Source: Candidatus Altarchaeales archaeon (lineage in GTDB: Archaea > Altiarchaeota > Altiarchaeia > IMC4 > QMZM01). From it: 11,668 nucleotides of DNA. Made by a program: the position numbers and the translations under genes. Position 1 is the stretch's first letter. Each line of letters begins with the position of its first letter. The notes under the pieces are model-generated. The model saw only the letters and a list, made by a program, of their open reading frames with translations. It was not told the DNA's origin and did not search any database. This document shows, one piece after another, positions 1 through 6,226 of the stretch. Location: the NCBI GenBank assembly GCA_003663115.1, contig QMZJ01000025.1, positions 1 to 11,668 of the forward strand. The letters are read 5' to 3'.

Positions 1-84
1 GAATTATATTGGATTCAGGATAAATAATTGCCAGGATCTGCGGGGGGTGGCTGGATCATGAGAATACTTAGAATCCCCTATCAC

Positions 85-94
85 ATAAATTTTA
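85..94 (+). promoter_or_regulatory. TATA box of the DUF211 operon
   Basis: The AT-rich element ATAAATTTTA is centred about 29 bases before the ATG at 119. Archaeal transcription starts about 25 bases downstream of the TATA centre, so the transcript would start at or just before the start codon (leaderless). No Shine-Dalgarno sequence is visible ahead of this ATG, which agrees. Confidence 0.5.
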
Positions 95-118
95 ACCTGT
101 TTTACCTATTCTATTACC

Positions 119-442
119 ATGAAAGAAAGAAAACCCACGTCAAGGAGAGAGATTCCAGTAAAGATACTTGTTTTGGATGTTCTCAAGCCACACAAGCCGA
201 ATATCCTGGAGCTGGGTAAGGGGATCTGCGAGGAAAAGAGCGTAGAAAATGCAAATATCTCCGTATATGCGGTAGACGAAAAAACCGAATCGATCAAGAT
301 AGTTCTGGAAGGGGAAGATATAAAATTCGATAGAGTTGCAGAGCTGATAGAAAGTTATGGTGCGGTCATTCATTCGATGGATAAGGTGGTCCTGGGTAAA
401 AAGAAGGTTATTGAAGTGCCATTAGTTGAAGAGAAAAGATAG
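119..442 (+). CDS. DUF211 family protein
   Basis: A 107-residue protein that I recognise as the DUF211 family, small archaeal proteins with a ferredoxin-like alpha/beta fold and no settled biochemical function. Visible family features are the opening strand ILVLDVLKPHKPNILELGK (about residues 17-35), the central NISVYAVDEKTESIKIVLEG (about 46-65), and the C-terminal segment IESYGAVIHSMDKVVLG. There is no signal peptide or membrane segment, so it should be cytoplasmic. The start is supported by a TATA box at leaderless distance. The TIGR00267-type membrane gene begins 7 bases after its stop, suggesting one transcript; a link to that transporter-like protein is an inference from position only. 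Confidence 0.88.
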   Translation: MKERKPTSRREIPVKILVLDVLKPHKPNILELGKGICEEKSVENANISVYAVDEKTESIKIVLEGEDIKFDRVAELIESYGAVIHSMDKVVLGKKKVIEVPLVEEKR

Positions 443-449
443 GGTTTAA

Positions 450-1031
450 ATGGAAATAGTAAAGTATCTCAGAATATTGAGAGAGGAAGAGATAGCGAGA
501 AGATATTTCGTAATGAATTCCTTTGATGGTGTGCTGGTGGCCCTTGGCGTGGTTATTGCCATGTATCTCACCGGAATAGATGAGCCCAGAGTGGTTATAG
601 TTTCCTGTCTGGGTGCTGCAATAGCAATAGCGGTTTCCGGGGTTTGGAGCGCGTATGCCGCCGAAAGAGCCGAGAGAATGAAGGCGTTGAGAGAGTTAGA
701 GAGACACATGCTGAAGGATCTGGGAGAAACACGAATCGGCAAGAGAGTGCAGATAATGAGTTTTTTGATCGCATTGGTTAATGGCTTATCCCCATTATTT
801 GTTTCATTGGTATTAATCTTCCCGTTTGTCATATCTCAGTTTGATCTATTACCACTTGAACTCGCATTCTATTCCTCCATAACCCTCATCCTGACGGTTC
901 TGTTTCTCTTGGGTGTTTTTGTCGGGAAGATTGGAGAGGAAAATCTGATGAAGAGCGGAATGAAGATGGTTTTGGCCGGTATAGTAGTTGGCGTTATTAT
1001 CTTCATTCTGGGGGGTTTAAGGGTCGTTTAA
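450..1031 (+). CDS. VIT1/CCC1-like integral membrane protein (TIGR00267 type)
   Basis: A 193-residue membrane protein of the TIGR00267 group, related to the VIT1/CCC1 family of iron and manganese transporters. About five hydrophobic segments are visible (roughly residues 22-41, 47-68, 103-127, 135-160 and 168-190). The first carries NSFDGVLVALGVV, matching the family's conserved Asp-Gly in helix 1. A charged amphipathic stretch (about 71-98, AERAERMKALRELERHMLKD) follows helix 2, where VIT1-type proteins have their cytoplasmic metal-binding helices. Substrate is unknown; Fe2+ or Mn2+ is inferred from the wider family. The gene starts 7 bases after the DUF211 stop and ends 3 bases from the convergent bud32 gene, leaving almost no room for separate terminators. 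Confidence 0.83.
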   Translation: MEIVKYLRILREEEIARRYFVMNSFDGVLVALGVVIAMYLTGIDEPRVVIVSCLGAAIAIAVSGVWSAYAAERAERMKALRELERHMLKDLGETRIGKRVQIMSFLIALVNGLSPLFVSLVLIFPFVISQFDLLPLELAFYSSITLILTVLFLLGVFVGKIGEENLMKSGMKMVLAGIVVGVIIFILGGLRVV

Positions 1032-1034
1032 TCT

Positions 1035-1643
1035 TCAGGTATATCTCGCCCTCTTTACAATGGTCGCAATTCTCTCCAGAATCTCCTCATATTCCCCGAG
1101 GCTCCTGTAACCCCTCAATAGGGAATCCCAGATCAGATCAAATTTATCAATGTGCGCGGCACTCAGAGATTTTTTTAAAACAACCATATCCATCGCCTTG
1201 TCTTCTATCCTCGTTGAGGTCACACCCAGACCAAAATCGATCAGGAATACCTCATTATTCTTTAAAATCATATTTGAGGTAGTTAGGTCGTTGTGGATTA
1301 TATTAACTCCATGAAGCTTTGCTATAGTCTCTCCCATCTTCTCCGCAATTCTCTCTATCTCACTATCCGGTAACGAAGGAATCAGATCCTTTATCAACTT
1401 TCCATCTATGAATTCCATCACGATTTTCTTCTCATCGAGATCAACTTTATATACCCGTGGAACGGAAATTCCCTTTCTCCTCGAATTTTCCAGAAGTTTT
1501 GCCTCCCTCTGCGTTCTCGATTTTCTGAGTTTTGTGTCGATCTCTCTGATCCTATAACCCTTTTTTATTCTGTGCTTTATCAGTCTATTACCTTCAAGGT
1601 AGAGGCTGGCTTCCGCACCCTTGGCAATCAATTCCATGACCAT
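1035..1643 (-). CDS. bud32: Bud32 / Kae1-associated atypical kinase of the KEOPS complex
   Basis: A 202-residue stand-alone Bud32 (PRPK-type) atypical kinase/ATPase. In KEOPS it partners Kae1 in making the threonylcarbamoyl group (t6A) at position 37 of ANN-decoding tRNAs in the cytoplasm. The sequence shows a glycine-loop-like AKGAEASLY (7-15), Lys23 and Glu47 as the likely ATP-anchoring pair, the catalytic HNDLTTSN (116-123, Asp118 and Asn123), and the DFG motif (134-136). The RIEDKAMDM helix and the basic tail KRARYT are typical of Bud32. It is a separate gene; in many euryarchaea it is fused to the C-terminus of Kae1, and no kae1 lies nearby. ATG at 1637 is an alternative start that loses two residues. 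It is divergent from the UPF0147-tyrS unit. Confidence 0.93.
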   Translation of the reverse strand: MVMELIAKGAEASLYLEGNRLIKHRIKKGYRIREIDTKLRKSRTQREAKLLENSRRKGISVPRVYKVDLDEKKIVMEFIDGKLIKDLIPSLPDSEIERIAEKMGETIAKLHGVNIIHNDLTTSNMILKNNEVFLIDFGLGVTSTRIEDKAMDMVVLKKSLSAAHIDKFDLIWDSLLRGYRSLGEYEEILERIATIVKRARYT

Positions 1644-1667
1644 TTTTTCCTATTTAATATTCAGATT

Positions 1668-1680
1668 CCTAATAAGTAAA
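1668..1680 (-). promoter_or_regulatory. Possible bud32 TATA box
   Basis: Read on the minus strand, TTTACTTATTA lies about 26-30 bases ahead of the bud32 ATG at 1643, the distance for a leaderless archaeal transcript. A second AT-rich block (1651-1660) is too close to the ATG to serve. The match is weaker than at the other promoters in this window. Confidence 0.33.
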
Positions 1681-1686
1681 ATCTAC

Positions 1687-1711
1687 ATTTTGATAGAATA
1701 TTTTGATAGAA
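1687..1711. repeat. Perfect 12-bp tandem repeat between divergent genes
   Basis: ATTTTGATAGAA occurs at 1687-1698 and again at 1700-1711, separated by one T, giving a 13-base period. It lies between the bud32 promoter region and the TATA box of the UPF0147-tyrS operon, about 10 bases upstream of the latter. Placement suggests a regulator site, but the sequence is AT-rich, so a chance duplication is possible. Confidence 0.5.
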
Positions 1712-1721
1712 ATTAACTAAT

Positions 1722-1730
1722 TCTATAATA
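1722..1730 (+). promoter_or_regulatory. TATA box of the UPF0147-tyrS operon
   Basis: TCTATAATA is centred about 24 bases before the ATG at 1750, placing transcription start at or very near the start codon. The stretch GAGGGA (1739-1744) lies just ahead of the ATG and could act as a ribosome site if a short leader is made. Confidence 0.5.
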
Positions 1731-1749
1731 CCAACGGCGAGGGATTAAA

Positions 1750-2001
1750 ATGGAACTGAAGGGGGTAATAGCGAAGATAGATGAGACATCGGAGGATCAT
1801 TCCATGCCCGGTAGGATCAGGAATACACTGAAAAGGGTATCAAAGGAGCTTAAGAGAGGAGATCAGGACCTCGCGGTTAGGATTACAACCGCAGTTTATG
1901 AGATAGATGAAATTATAAATGATATTAATATTCCGATGCATGCCAAAACGGCTCTATGGGATATCATAAGCGATTTGGAGGCAATTAAGGAGGAGGGCTA
2001 A
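1750..2001 (+). CDS. UPF0147 family protein
   Basis: An 83-residue helical, acidic protein recognisable as the archaeal UPF0147 family, whose function is not established. The diagnostic region is the C-terminal half: DLAVRITTAVYEIDEIINDI, followed by PMHAKTALWDIISDLEAI (about 62-79), where family members have a Pro-x-His-Ala/Thr motif before a final helix. The N-terminal segment carries SMPGRIRNTLKRVSKEL. No membrane segment or signal is seen. The tyrS start codon follows its stop by 6 bases, so the two genes are very likely co-transcribed. This hints at a translation-related role, but only by association. Confidence 0.9.
   Translation: MELKGVIAKIDETSEDHSMPGRIRNTLKRVSKELKRGDQDLAVRITTAVYEIDEIINDINIPMHAKTALWDIISDLEAIKEEG
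1989..1996 (+). promoter_or_regulatory. Shine-Dalgarno sequence for tyrS
   Basis: GGAGGAGG lies inside the last codons of the UPF0147 gene and ends 11 bases before the tyrS ATG at 2008. It is one of the clearest ribosome-binding sequences in the window, as expected for an internal operon gene rather than a leaderless first gene. Confidence 0.5.
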
Positions 2002-2007
2002 TCTCTA

Positions 2008-2961
2008 ATGAATCTCGATCTCATAAAAAGAAATACAGAGGAAATTGTAACGGATGATGAACTATCTGTACTCCTCAGGGAAAAGAAATTACCGATAACG
2101 TATTGTGGCTATGAGGTCTCTGGTCCGGTTCATCTCGGAACCCTGGTCGCGATATCGAAACAGATAGATTTTCAAAAGGCCGGCCTAAGGGTTAAGGTTT
2201 TATTTGCGGATGTTCACACCTATCTTAACAGAAAGGGGTCCGAGAAATGGATCGATGAGATGGTTGAATACTGGAGAGATTCGTTCATCGCCCTTGGATT
2301 GAAGAGGGCAGAATTCATCCGCGGGATCGAATTCGAATTTGACAGGGAGTATATCCACGATGTCCTAAATCTGGGTCTGTTGACTACACTGAGAAGAGCC
2401 TCCAGGAGCATGCAGGAAATTGCCAGAGACCTTGAACATGCCAGGGTTTCTCAGATGATCTACCCGTTAATGCAGATTGCAGATATGAAATATCTCAATA
2501 TAGATATAGCCCATGGTGGGATGGAACAGAGAAAGATTCACATGTTGGCCAGGGAGCTATTACCTGAGATAGGCTATAAGAAACCCATCTGCATTCACAC
2601 ACCCCTACTGAGCTCATTACAGGGACCCAAGGAGAAGATGTCCAGCTCCAAGCCTGAGACAACTATAGCCGTGGATGAAAGCCCGGAGAAGATCAAGGAG
2701 AAGGTTTCGAGGGCATACTGTCCCCCCGAAGAGAAAGGAAACCCGATCTTGCAGATATGCGAGTATCTGATCTTCCCGAGGATGGGAAAGCTCGAGATTA
2801 AGAGAGAAGAGAGGTTTGGCGGCGACATAGAATTTTACTCATATTCCGAGCTGGAAAAGAATTATCTGGAGAAGAAACTACACCCAATGGATCTGAAGAG
2901 CGCTGTCTCTGAGGCATTGATTGAGCTTTTAGAGCCGGTGAGGGGGAAGGTCGAGAGGTGA
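2008..2961 (+). CDS. tyrS: Tyrosyl-tRNA synthetase, archaeal type
   Basis: A 317-residue class I aminoacyl-tRNA synthetase that charges tRNA-Tyr with tyrosine using ATP. Length and motifs fit the compact archaeal/eukaryal TyrRS. The HIGH-like signature is PVHLGT (about residues 41-46) and the second signature is EKMSSSK (about 210-216). Between them are ADVHTYLNRKG, TTLRRASRSM, the tyrosine-pocket region YPLMQIADMKYLNIDIAHGG, and MEQRKIHMLARELLP. The C-terminal region has KAYCPP-like SRAYCPPEEKGNPILQ, FGGDIEFYSY and HPMDLK, which help recognise the anticodon in this family. Motif pattern excludes the related TrpRS. The reading frame is intact. It is the distal gene of a two-gene operon with UPF0147. 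Confidence 0.96.
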   Translation: MNLDLIKRNTEEIVTDDELSVLLREKKLPITYCGYEVSGPVHLGTLVAISKQIDFQKAGLRVKVLFADVHTYLNRKGSEKWIDEMVEYWRDSFIALGLKRAEFIRGIEFEFDREYIHDVLNLGLLTTLRRASRSMQEIARDLEHARVSQMIYPLMQIADMKYLNIDIAHGGMEQRKIHMLARELLPEIGYKKPICIHTPLLSSLQGPKEKMSSSKPETTIAVDESPEKIKEKVSRAYCPPEEKGNPILQICEYLIFPRMGKLEIKREERFGGDIEFYSYSELEKNYLEKKLHPMDLKSAVSEALIELLEPVRGKVER

Positions 2962-2983
2962 GGTATCCAATGAAAAATCAGAA

Positions 2984-3157
2984 TCAATACTCTGTCGACT
3001 TTACCTTATAGCCGATCTTCCTCAGAAACTGCTTCGGCGTCGGATATTCCTTGAACCCTTCAAAATCTCTGTCGTAGGCTATCAGATACTTCAACTTCAA
3101 CAGTATATCCTTCTGTCTATGAGCCCAGCTCGGTCCGAAATTAAGCACTCCATTCTA
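2984..3157 (-). pseudogene. C-terminal remnant of a PIN-domain protein
   Basis: On the minus strand an open stretch of about 56 codons runs from just after a TAG stop (3155-3157) to a TGA at 2984. Its translation contains HRQKDILLKLKYLIAYDRDF, then EGFKEYPTPKQFLRKIGYK, then KVKSTEY at the end. The run 'hydrophobic strand - AYDRDF - PTPKQFL' is the C-terminal signature of PIN-domain ribonucleases such as VapC-type toxins: the last strand, the last acidic motif, then a 'TP..FL' tail. The N-terminal half with the first catalytic aspartate and the conserved glutamate is missing, so it should be inactive. The only start in the frame is GTG at 3148. No antitoxin partner is seen. It lies downstream of trkH on the same strand. 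Confidence 0.6.
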
Positions 3158-3172
3158 ACAGACTCGCTTTAC

Positions 3173-3180
3173 TATAAATA
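3173..3180 (-). promoter_or_regulatory. TATA-like box before the PIN remnant
   Basis: The minus strand reads TATTTATA, about 26 bases ahead of the region 3146-3152 where an ATG and an in-frame GTG lie. It may be a fossil or still active promoter for the PIN remnant. Chance in AT-rich intergenic DNA cannot be excluded. Confidence 0.3.
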
Positions 3181-3204
3181 TGCAGGATTCTGTTCCAGAC
3201 ATAG

Positions 3205-4629
3205 CTATATCCTTTTACCCTCAACCCTTCTTATGATGTAATGTATCAGTGCCATCAGGGGAAATATCTCCAGCCTGCCCGCAACCATCTCAATGATCAG
3301 AACGATCTTTGCGGGTATTGGTAATGTCGAGATCTCGATGGTTGATAAGCCAACAGTTCCAATGGCGGATGAAGAAACGAAAAGGGCATCTACCATGCTA
3401 TAATTATAGCCAGTTAACACTATCGCACCAAATATCATGATAATGACATATACAAAGAAGAATACTGCGGTAGAGATCACCTCCTTCTCCTCGAGAACCC
3501 TGCCCCCAACCTTTAGAGGGACCACAGCCCTCTCACTCAGTGTTGATTTCCTCATTATCCATGCTACGGATTTTGCCAGGACGGCTATTCTAATTAATTT
3601 CAATCCACCGGCCGTGGACCCTATTCCACCACCGATTAGCATCATAACGATTAAGAGCAATGGCCCGAACTCATGAACATTACTGAAATCCATATCACTG
3701 TATCCAGTTGTTGTTAGCGCAGATACGATGTTGAACACAGAGTGTTCAATTGAATCACCTGCATCCATCCCGTCGTGGTGTAATATAATTGCAAACAGAC
3801 CGATTCCAACCAAGAGTAGCACGATTAATACCTTGATCTCTGTACTATTGAGAAATTCCCTGAATCTCCCATTGAGGAGCATATAGTGAAGGGGGAAGGC
3901 AGTGGCCCCAATCAGCATAAACACCACAATCACAGACTGACTGATCCAGTTCCCATAGCTCGCAGACTCAGAAAACGCGAATCCGCCGGTTGATACTGCG
4001 CAGAGGATCTGAGTTAATGAATCGATAAGATTCATACCGCTGATCCAGAGAAGGAGCACGCCGATTAAAGTATAAACAACATATATCTTATTTATCTCCC
4101 TTACGGTCCTCCTTAGGGAGGGATGTATACGGTCCAGACCCAGTTCGGATCGATAGATACTTATCGTTGATACGCCCTCCCTTACCAGACCGGAAAAGCA
4201 CAATACGATTATTCCAATCCCACCGATCCATTGTGCCAATGCACGAACGAATAAAACGCCTGTGGGGTATTCATCGGGATTTGATATGACACTCAATCCG
4301 GTTGTCGTATATCCCGATATGCTCTCAAAATATCCATTAACCAATACATCTATTAAGCTCCCCCTCATCGTCATAAAAAATGGAATGGCGCCGAAAAATG
4401 ACACTACAAGTAATGTTATTACTGAGAGCAGCATTGCATTACCGAAGTCCAATTCCCCGCGTGGGTATCTCGTGAGTGCGCGCCCGACTAATATCGACAG
4501 GATAAAGGTGAGAAGGAAGGGAAGGGTATCCTCGTTGTAGTACAATGCAATGATCATGGGGACAAGTAAAATGATCCCATTTATCTCCAAAAACAATCCC
4601 AGATAGCCCAGTGTGTTCCTCAGCTCCAT
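3205..4629 (-). CDS. trkH: TrkH/KtrB-family potassium uptake protein
   Basis: A 474-residue integral membrane protein forming the K+-translocating subunit of a Trk-type uptake system. The four pore-loop repeats are all readable: SGYTTTGLS (Gly111), VSTGGFAFS (Gly215-216), ALTTTGYSD (Gly309) and GTVGLSTI (Gly427). The family's conserved loop GGGIGSTAGGLKLIR lies at about 333-347, between repeats three and four, where the gating loop sits. About ten hydrophobic segments and a length near the usual 480 residues indicate an intact protein. Trk systems need a cytoplasmic NAD/ATP-binding TrkA/KtrA regulator; none is encoded here, so it must lie elsewhere. The gene begins 6 bases after the HD-phosphohydrolase stop, so the two are probably co-transcribed. 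Confidence 0.94.
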   Translation of the reverse strand: MELRNTLGYLGLFLEINGIILLVPMIIALYYNEDTLPFLLTFILSILVGRALTRYPRGELDFGNAMLLSVITLLVVSFFGAIPFFMTMRGSLIDVLVNGYFESISGYTTTGLSVISNPDEYPTGVLFVRALAQWIGGIGIIVLCFSGLVREGVSTISIYRSELGLDRIHPSLRRTVREINKIYVVYTLIGVLLLWISGMNLIDSLTQILCAVSTGGFAFSESASYGNWISQSVIVVFMLIGATAFPLHYMLLNGRFREFLNSTEIKVLIVLLLVGIGLFAIILHHDGMDAGDSIEHSVFNIVSALTTTGYSDMDFSNVHEFGPLLLIVMMLIGGGIGSTAGGLKLIRIAVLAKSVAWIMRKSTLSERAVVPLKVGGRVLEEKEVISTAVFFFVYVIIMIFGAIVLTGYNYSMVDALFVSSSAIGTVGLSTIEISTLPIPAKIVLIIEMVAGRLEIFPLMALIHYIIRRVEGKRI

Positions 4630-4635
4630 TTTTGC

Positions 4636-5832
4636 TTACAGAAATCTCCCGAGCTTTGTCTGGGTGAACTCCATATACTTTTCTACATCGAAGCCCTTCA
4701 GATTCTTCATGTACTCCGGAGGAGTATAGATACAGAAGACCAGTTTTTCTTCCTCGGCTTTTTCAAGGGCCCTTGCAAGACTGGAAACCTCATTAATTAA
4801 CTTTAATCCATCATCGGATTCTATCAGGATCCTAAATTCCGACATCTTTATCTCTGGTATATCAATAAGGATGTAGCCCCTATCAACCCCAAGATCGTCT
4901 GCGATCCCCTCCTCGATCTCTCTACTATTTTTTAGCATCTCCTCCCTGAGGCCCTCCTCGATCAGACTTATCCCTTCTTGGAAGGCTATCTTAAACAACT
5001 CTCTCCGGTCAATTCTCTTCATCATATCCCTGGGATAACCTTTGGCATTTCTTAATCTGGAGACCAAATCGATATCATCCATTTGAATGAAGTCTTCATA
5101 GCTCATATCTTCGTCATCTAAGAATTTGTCCAGTGCGCGCTTGAACATGGCTTCGACTATCCTCTTTGTATGATGCCTGTAAACCGTTTGATACATTAGA
5201 TTCCTGCTGATCAAGAGGGATTCCACTGCCTCCAGGCTCCCCCTCTTAATGACCAGCTCATTATTTACCAATTTCATGCCGTATATTATCCTCTCAAGGT
5301 CGATAACGCCATAGGCGACCCCGGCATAATATGAGTCCCTGATGAGGTAATCCATCTTATCTATGTCTATCTCGGATGAAATTATCTTACCAAATTTCCC
5401 CCTTCCATTAATTAACTCGGATATCTCTCTATCATTTAATCCATATTTTCCCAGTATATCTGAGATCTCTGTTTCTGATATAATCCTCGTTGAATTTTCC
5501 TCGTGGGAGTGACCCATCTTGGTCAATACATCGTCCGATGTGTGAGAAAAGGCACAGTGTCCTATGTCATGCAATAATCCAGCAACCCTGATTATCTGCC
5601 TATCGTCATCCTCCAGCTCCAGGTGATCCGCGAGTAAACCTGCCAGGTGCATCACACCCAGGGAATGTTCAAACCTGGTGGAATTCATGGCGGGATATAT
5701 CAGAAAGCACAAACCGTTCTGCTTTATACGTCTCAATCTCTGAAACTGGGGAGTATCTATCAACTCCAGCTCCAATTCGTTTACAGCTATGGTACCGTGG
5801 ATCGGATCGCGTATCGTTTTTATCGATTTCAT
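4636..5832 (-). CDS. HD-domain phosphohydrolase, dNTPase-like (COG1078 type)
   Basis: A 398-residue cytoplasmic HD-superfamily metal-dependent phosphohydrolase. It begins with the family signature IRDPIHGTIAVNELELELID (7-26) and PQFQRLRRIKQNG. Metal ligands are visible as His56 (RFEH), His88-Asp89 (GLLHDIGHCAFSH) and an Asp in DIDKMDYLIRDSYYAG (about 156-166). Relatives with these motifs hydrolyse dNTPs to deoxynucleoside and triphosphate, often with allosteric dNTP control, so a nucleotide-pool or signalling role is likely, but the substrate here is unknown. The C-terminal part (about 250-398) is charged and less conserved. The ATG at 5832 is supported by a TATA-like box at leaderless distance. 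trkH follows after 6 bases. Confidence 0.9.
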   Translation of the reverse strand: MKSIKTIRDPIHGTIAVNELELELIDTPQFQRLRRIKQNGLCFLIYPAMNSTRFEHSLGVMHLAGLLADHLELEDDDRQIIRVAGLLHDIGHCAFSHTSDDVLTKMGHSHEENSTRIISETEISDILGKYGLNDREISELINGRGKFGKIISSEIDIDKMDYLIRDSYYAGVAYGVIDLERIIYGMKLVNNELVIKRGSLEAVESLLISRNLMYQTVYRHHTKRIVEAMFKRALDKFLDDEDMSYEDFIQMDDIDLVSRLRNAKGYPRDMMKRIDRRELFKIAFQEGISLIEEGLREEMLKNSREIEEGIADDLGVDRGYILIDIPEIKMSEFRILIESDDGLKLINEVSSLARALEKAEEEKLVFCIYTPPEYMKNLKGFDVEKYMEFTQTKLGRFL

Positions 5833-5855
5833 CGTCTGGACATGGGCTTCTACTA

Positions 5856-5865
5856 CTTTATTTGA
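5856..5865 (-). promoter_or_regulatory. TATA-like box of the HD-trkH operon
   Basis: The minus strand reads TCAAATAAAG, centred about 28 bases ahead of the ATG at 5832. This would give a leaderless or nearly leaderless transcript covering the HD gene and trkH. Confidence 0.42.
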
Positions 5866-5915
5866 TTTTTAGATAATAAGCCGAACATTCATAGAAAATG
5901 GCTTCAAGAAGAAAT

Positions 5916-6194
5916 CTACTTCTTTATCCGATACCGCCATCCGACGTAACCAGCCAAAGATACCAGAAGAAATGTCGCCAGGGTGGTGTAATCCGTAATG
6001 GGGATGGAAAAATTCCTGTCTCCGAAATATAAAAGAAAAAAGGGGGTCAGGCCGAGGATCACACTTAAGCCGACCCTCTCAACCGGATCGAGATCCTCCT
6101 TTCTGGGGAAGATGGCCATACTGAGCAGAAAACCTGGAATAGCTATAAACAATATAATAGCGATAGTTACAATAGATATTGCTACTAAATCCAT
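5916..6194 (-). CDS. Small DUF1616-type membrane protein
   Basis: A 92-residue membrane protein resembling the N-terminal part of DUF1616 proteins. The recognisable block is GFLLSMAIFPRKEDLDPVERVGLSVILGL (about 21-49), where family members have 'P-G-x-x-L ... FP..DLD..ER..LS.GLS'. Three hydrophobic segments are visible (about 4-28, 42-58 and 67-86), ending in the basic tail RYRIKK. Longer DUF1616 proteins extend well past this point, so this is either a minimal version or a truncated gene. No clear continuation is seen in the 83 bases downstream. It diverges from a nucleotidyltransferase gene with 31 bases between start codons. DUF1616 genes often lie near surface-glycan genes, consistent with that neighbour. 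Function unknown. Confidence 0.75.
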   Translation of the reverse strand: MDLVAISIVTIAIILFIAIPGFLLSMAIFPRKEDLDPVERVGLSVILGLTPFFLLYFGDRNFSIPITDYTTLATFLLVSLAGYVGWRYRIKK

Positions 6195-6201
6195 GTATAA
6201 G
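6195..6201 (+). promoter_or_regulatory. TATA box of the nucleotidyltransferase gene
   Basis: GTATAAG is centred 28 bases before the ATG at 6226, giving a leaderless start. It directly abuts the first base of the divergent DUF1616 gene, whose start codon occupies 6192-6194 on the minus strand. Confidence 0.55.
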
Positions 6202-6215
6202 ACTTGGATTCCATC

Positions 6216-6226
6216 AAAATAAATAA
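6216..6226 (-). promoter_or_regulatory. TATA box of the DUF1616-type gene
   Basis: The minus strand reads TTATTTATTTT, centred about 27 bases ahead of the DUF1616-type ATG at 6194. It reaches the first base of the nucleotidyltransferase start codon at 6226, so the two promoters are interlocked face to face. Confidence 0.5.

Noticed and set aside
1..27. A possible C-terminal tail of an upstream gene (frame 1 reads ELYWIQDK then stop).
   Set aside because: Eight residues at the window edge are not enough to identify a gene.
39..58. GGCTGGATCA resembles the 3' end of 16S rRNA.
   Set aside because: The match is about 10 bases, the following CCTCC is missing and upstream sequence shows no rRNA similarity; chance resemblance.
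446..832. A 128-codon minus-strand frame.
   Set aside because: It lies entirely opposite the VIT1-like gene, which has clear family motifs and membrane segments.
3096..3152. An 18-codon ATG reading frame (starts MECLISDR) just downstream of a TATA-like box on the minus strand.
   Set aside because: It is out of frame with the PIN-like sequence and matches nothing recognisable; the PIN frame explains the region better.
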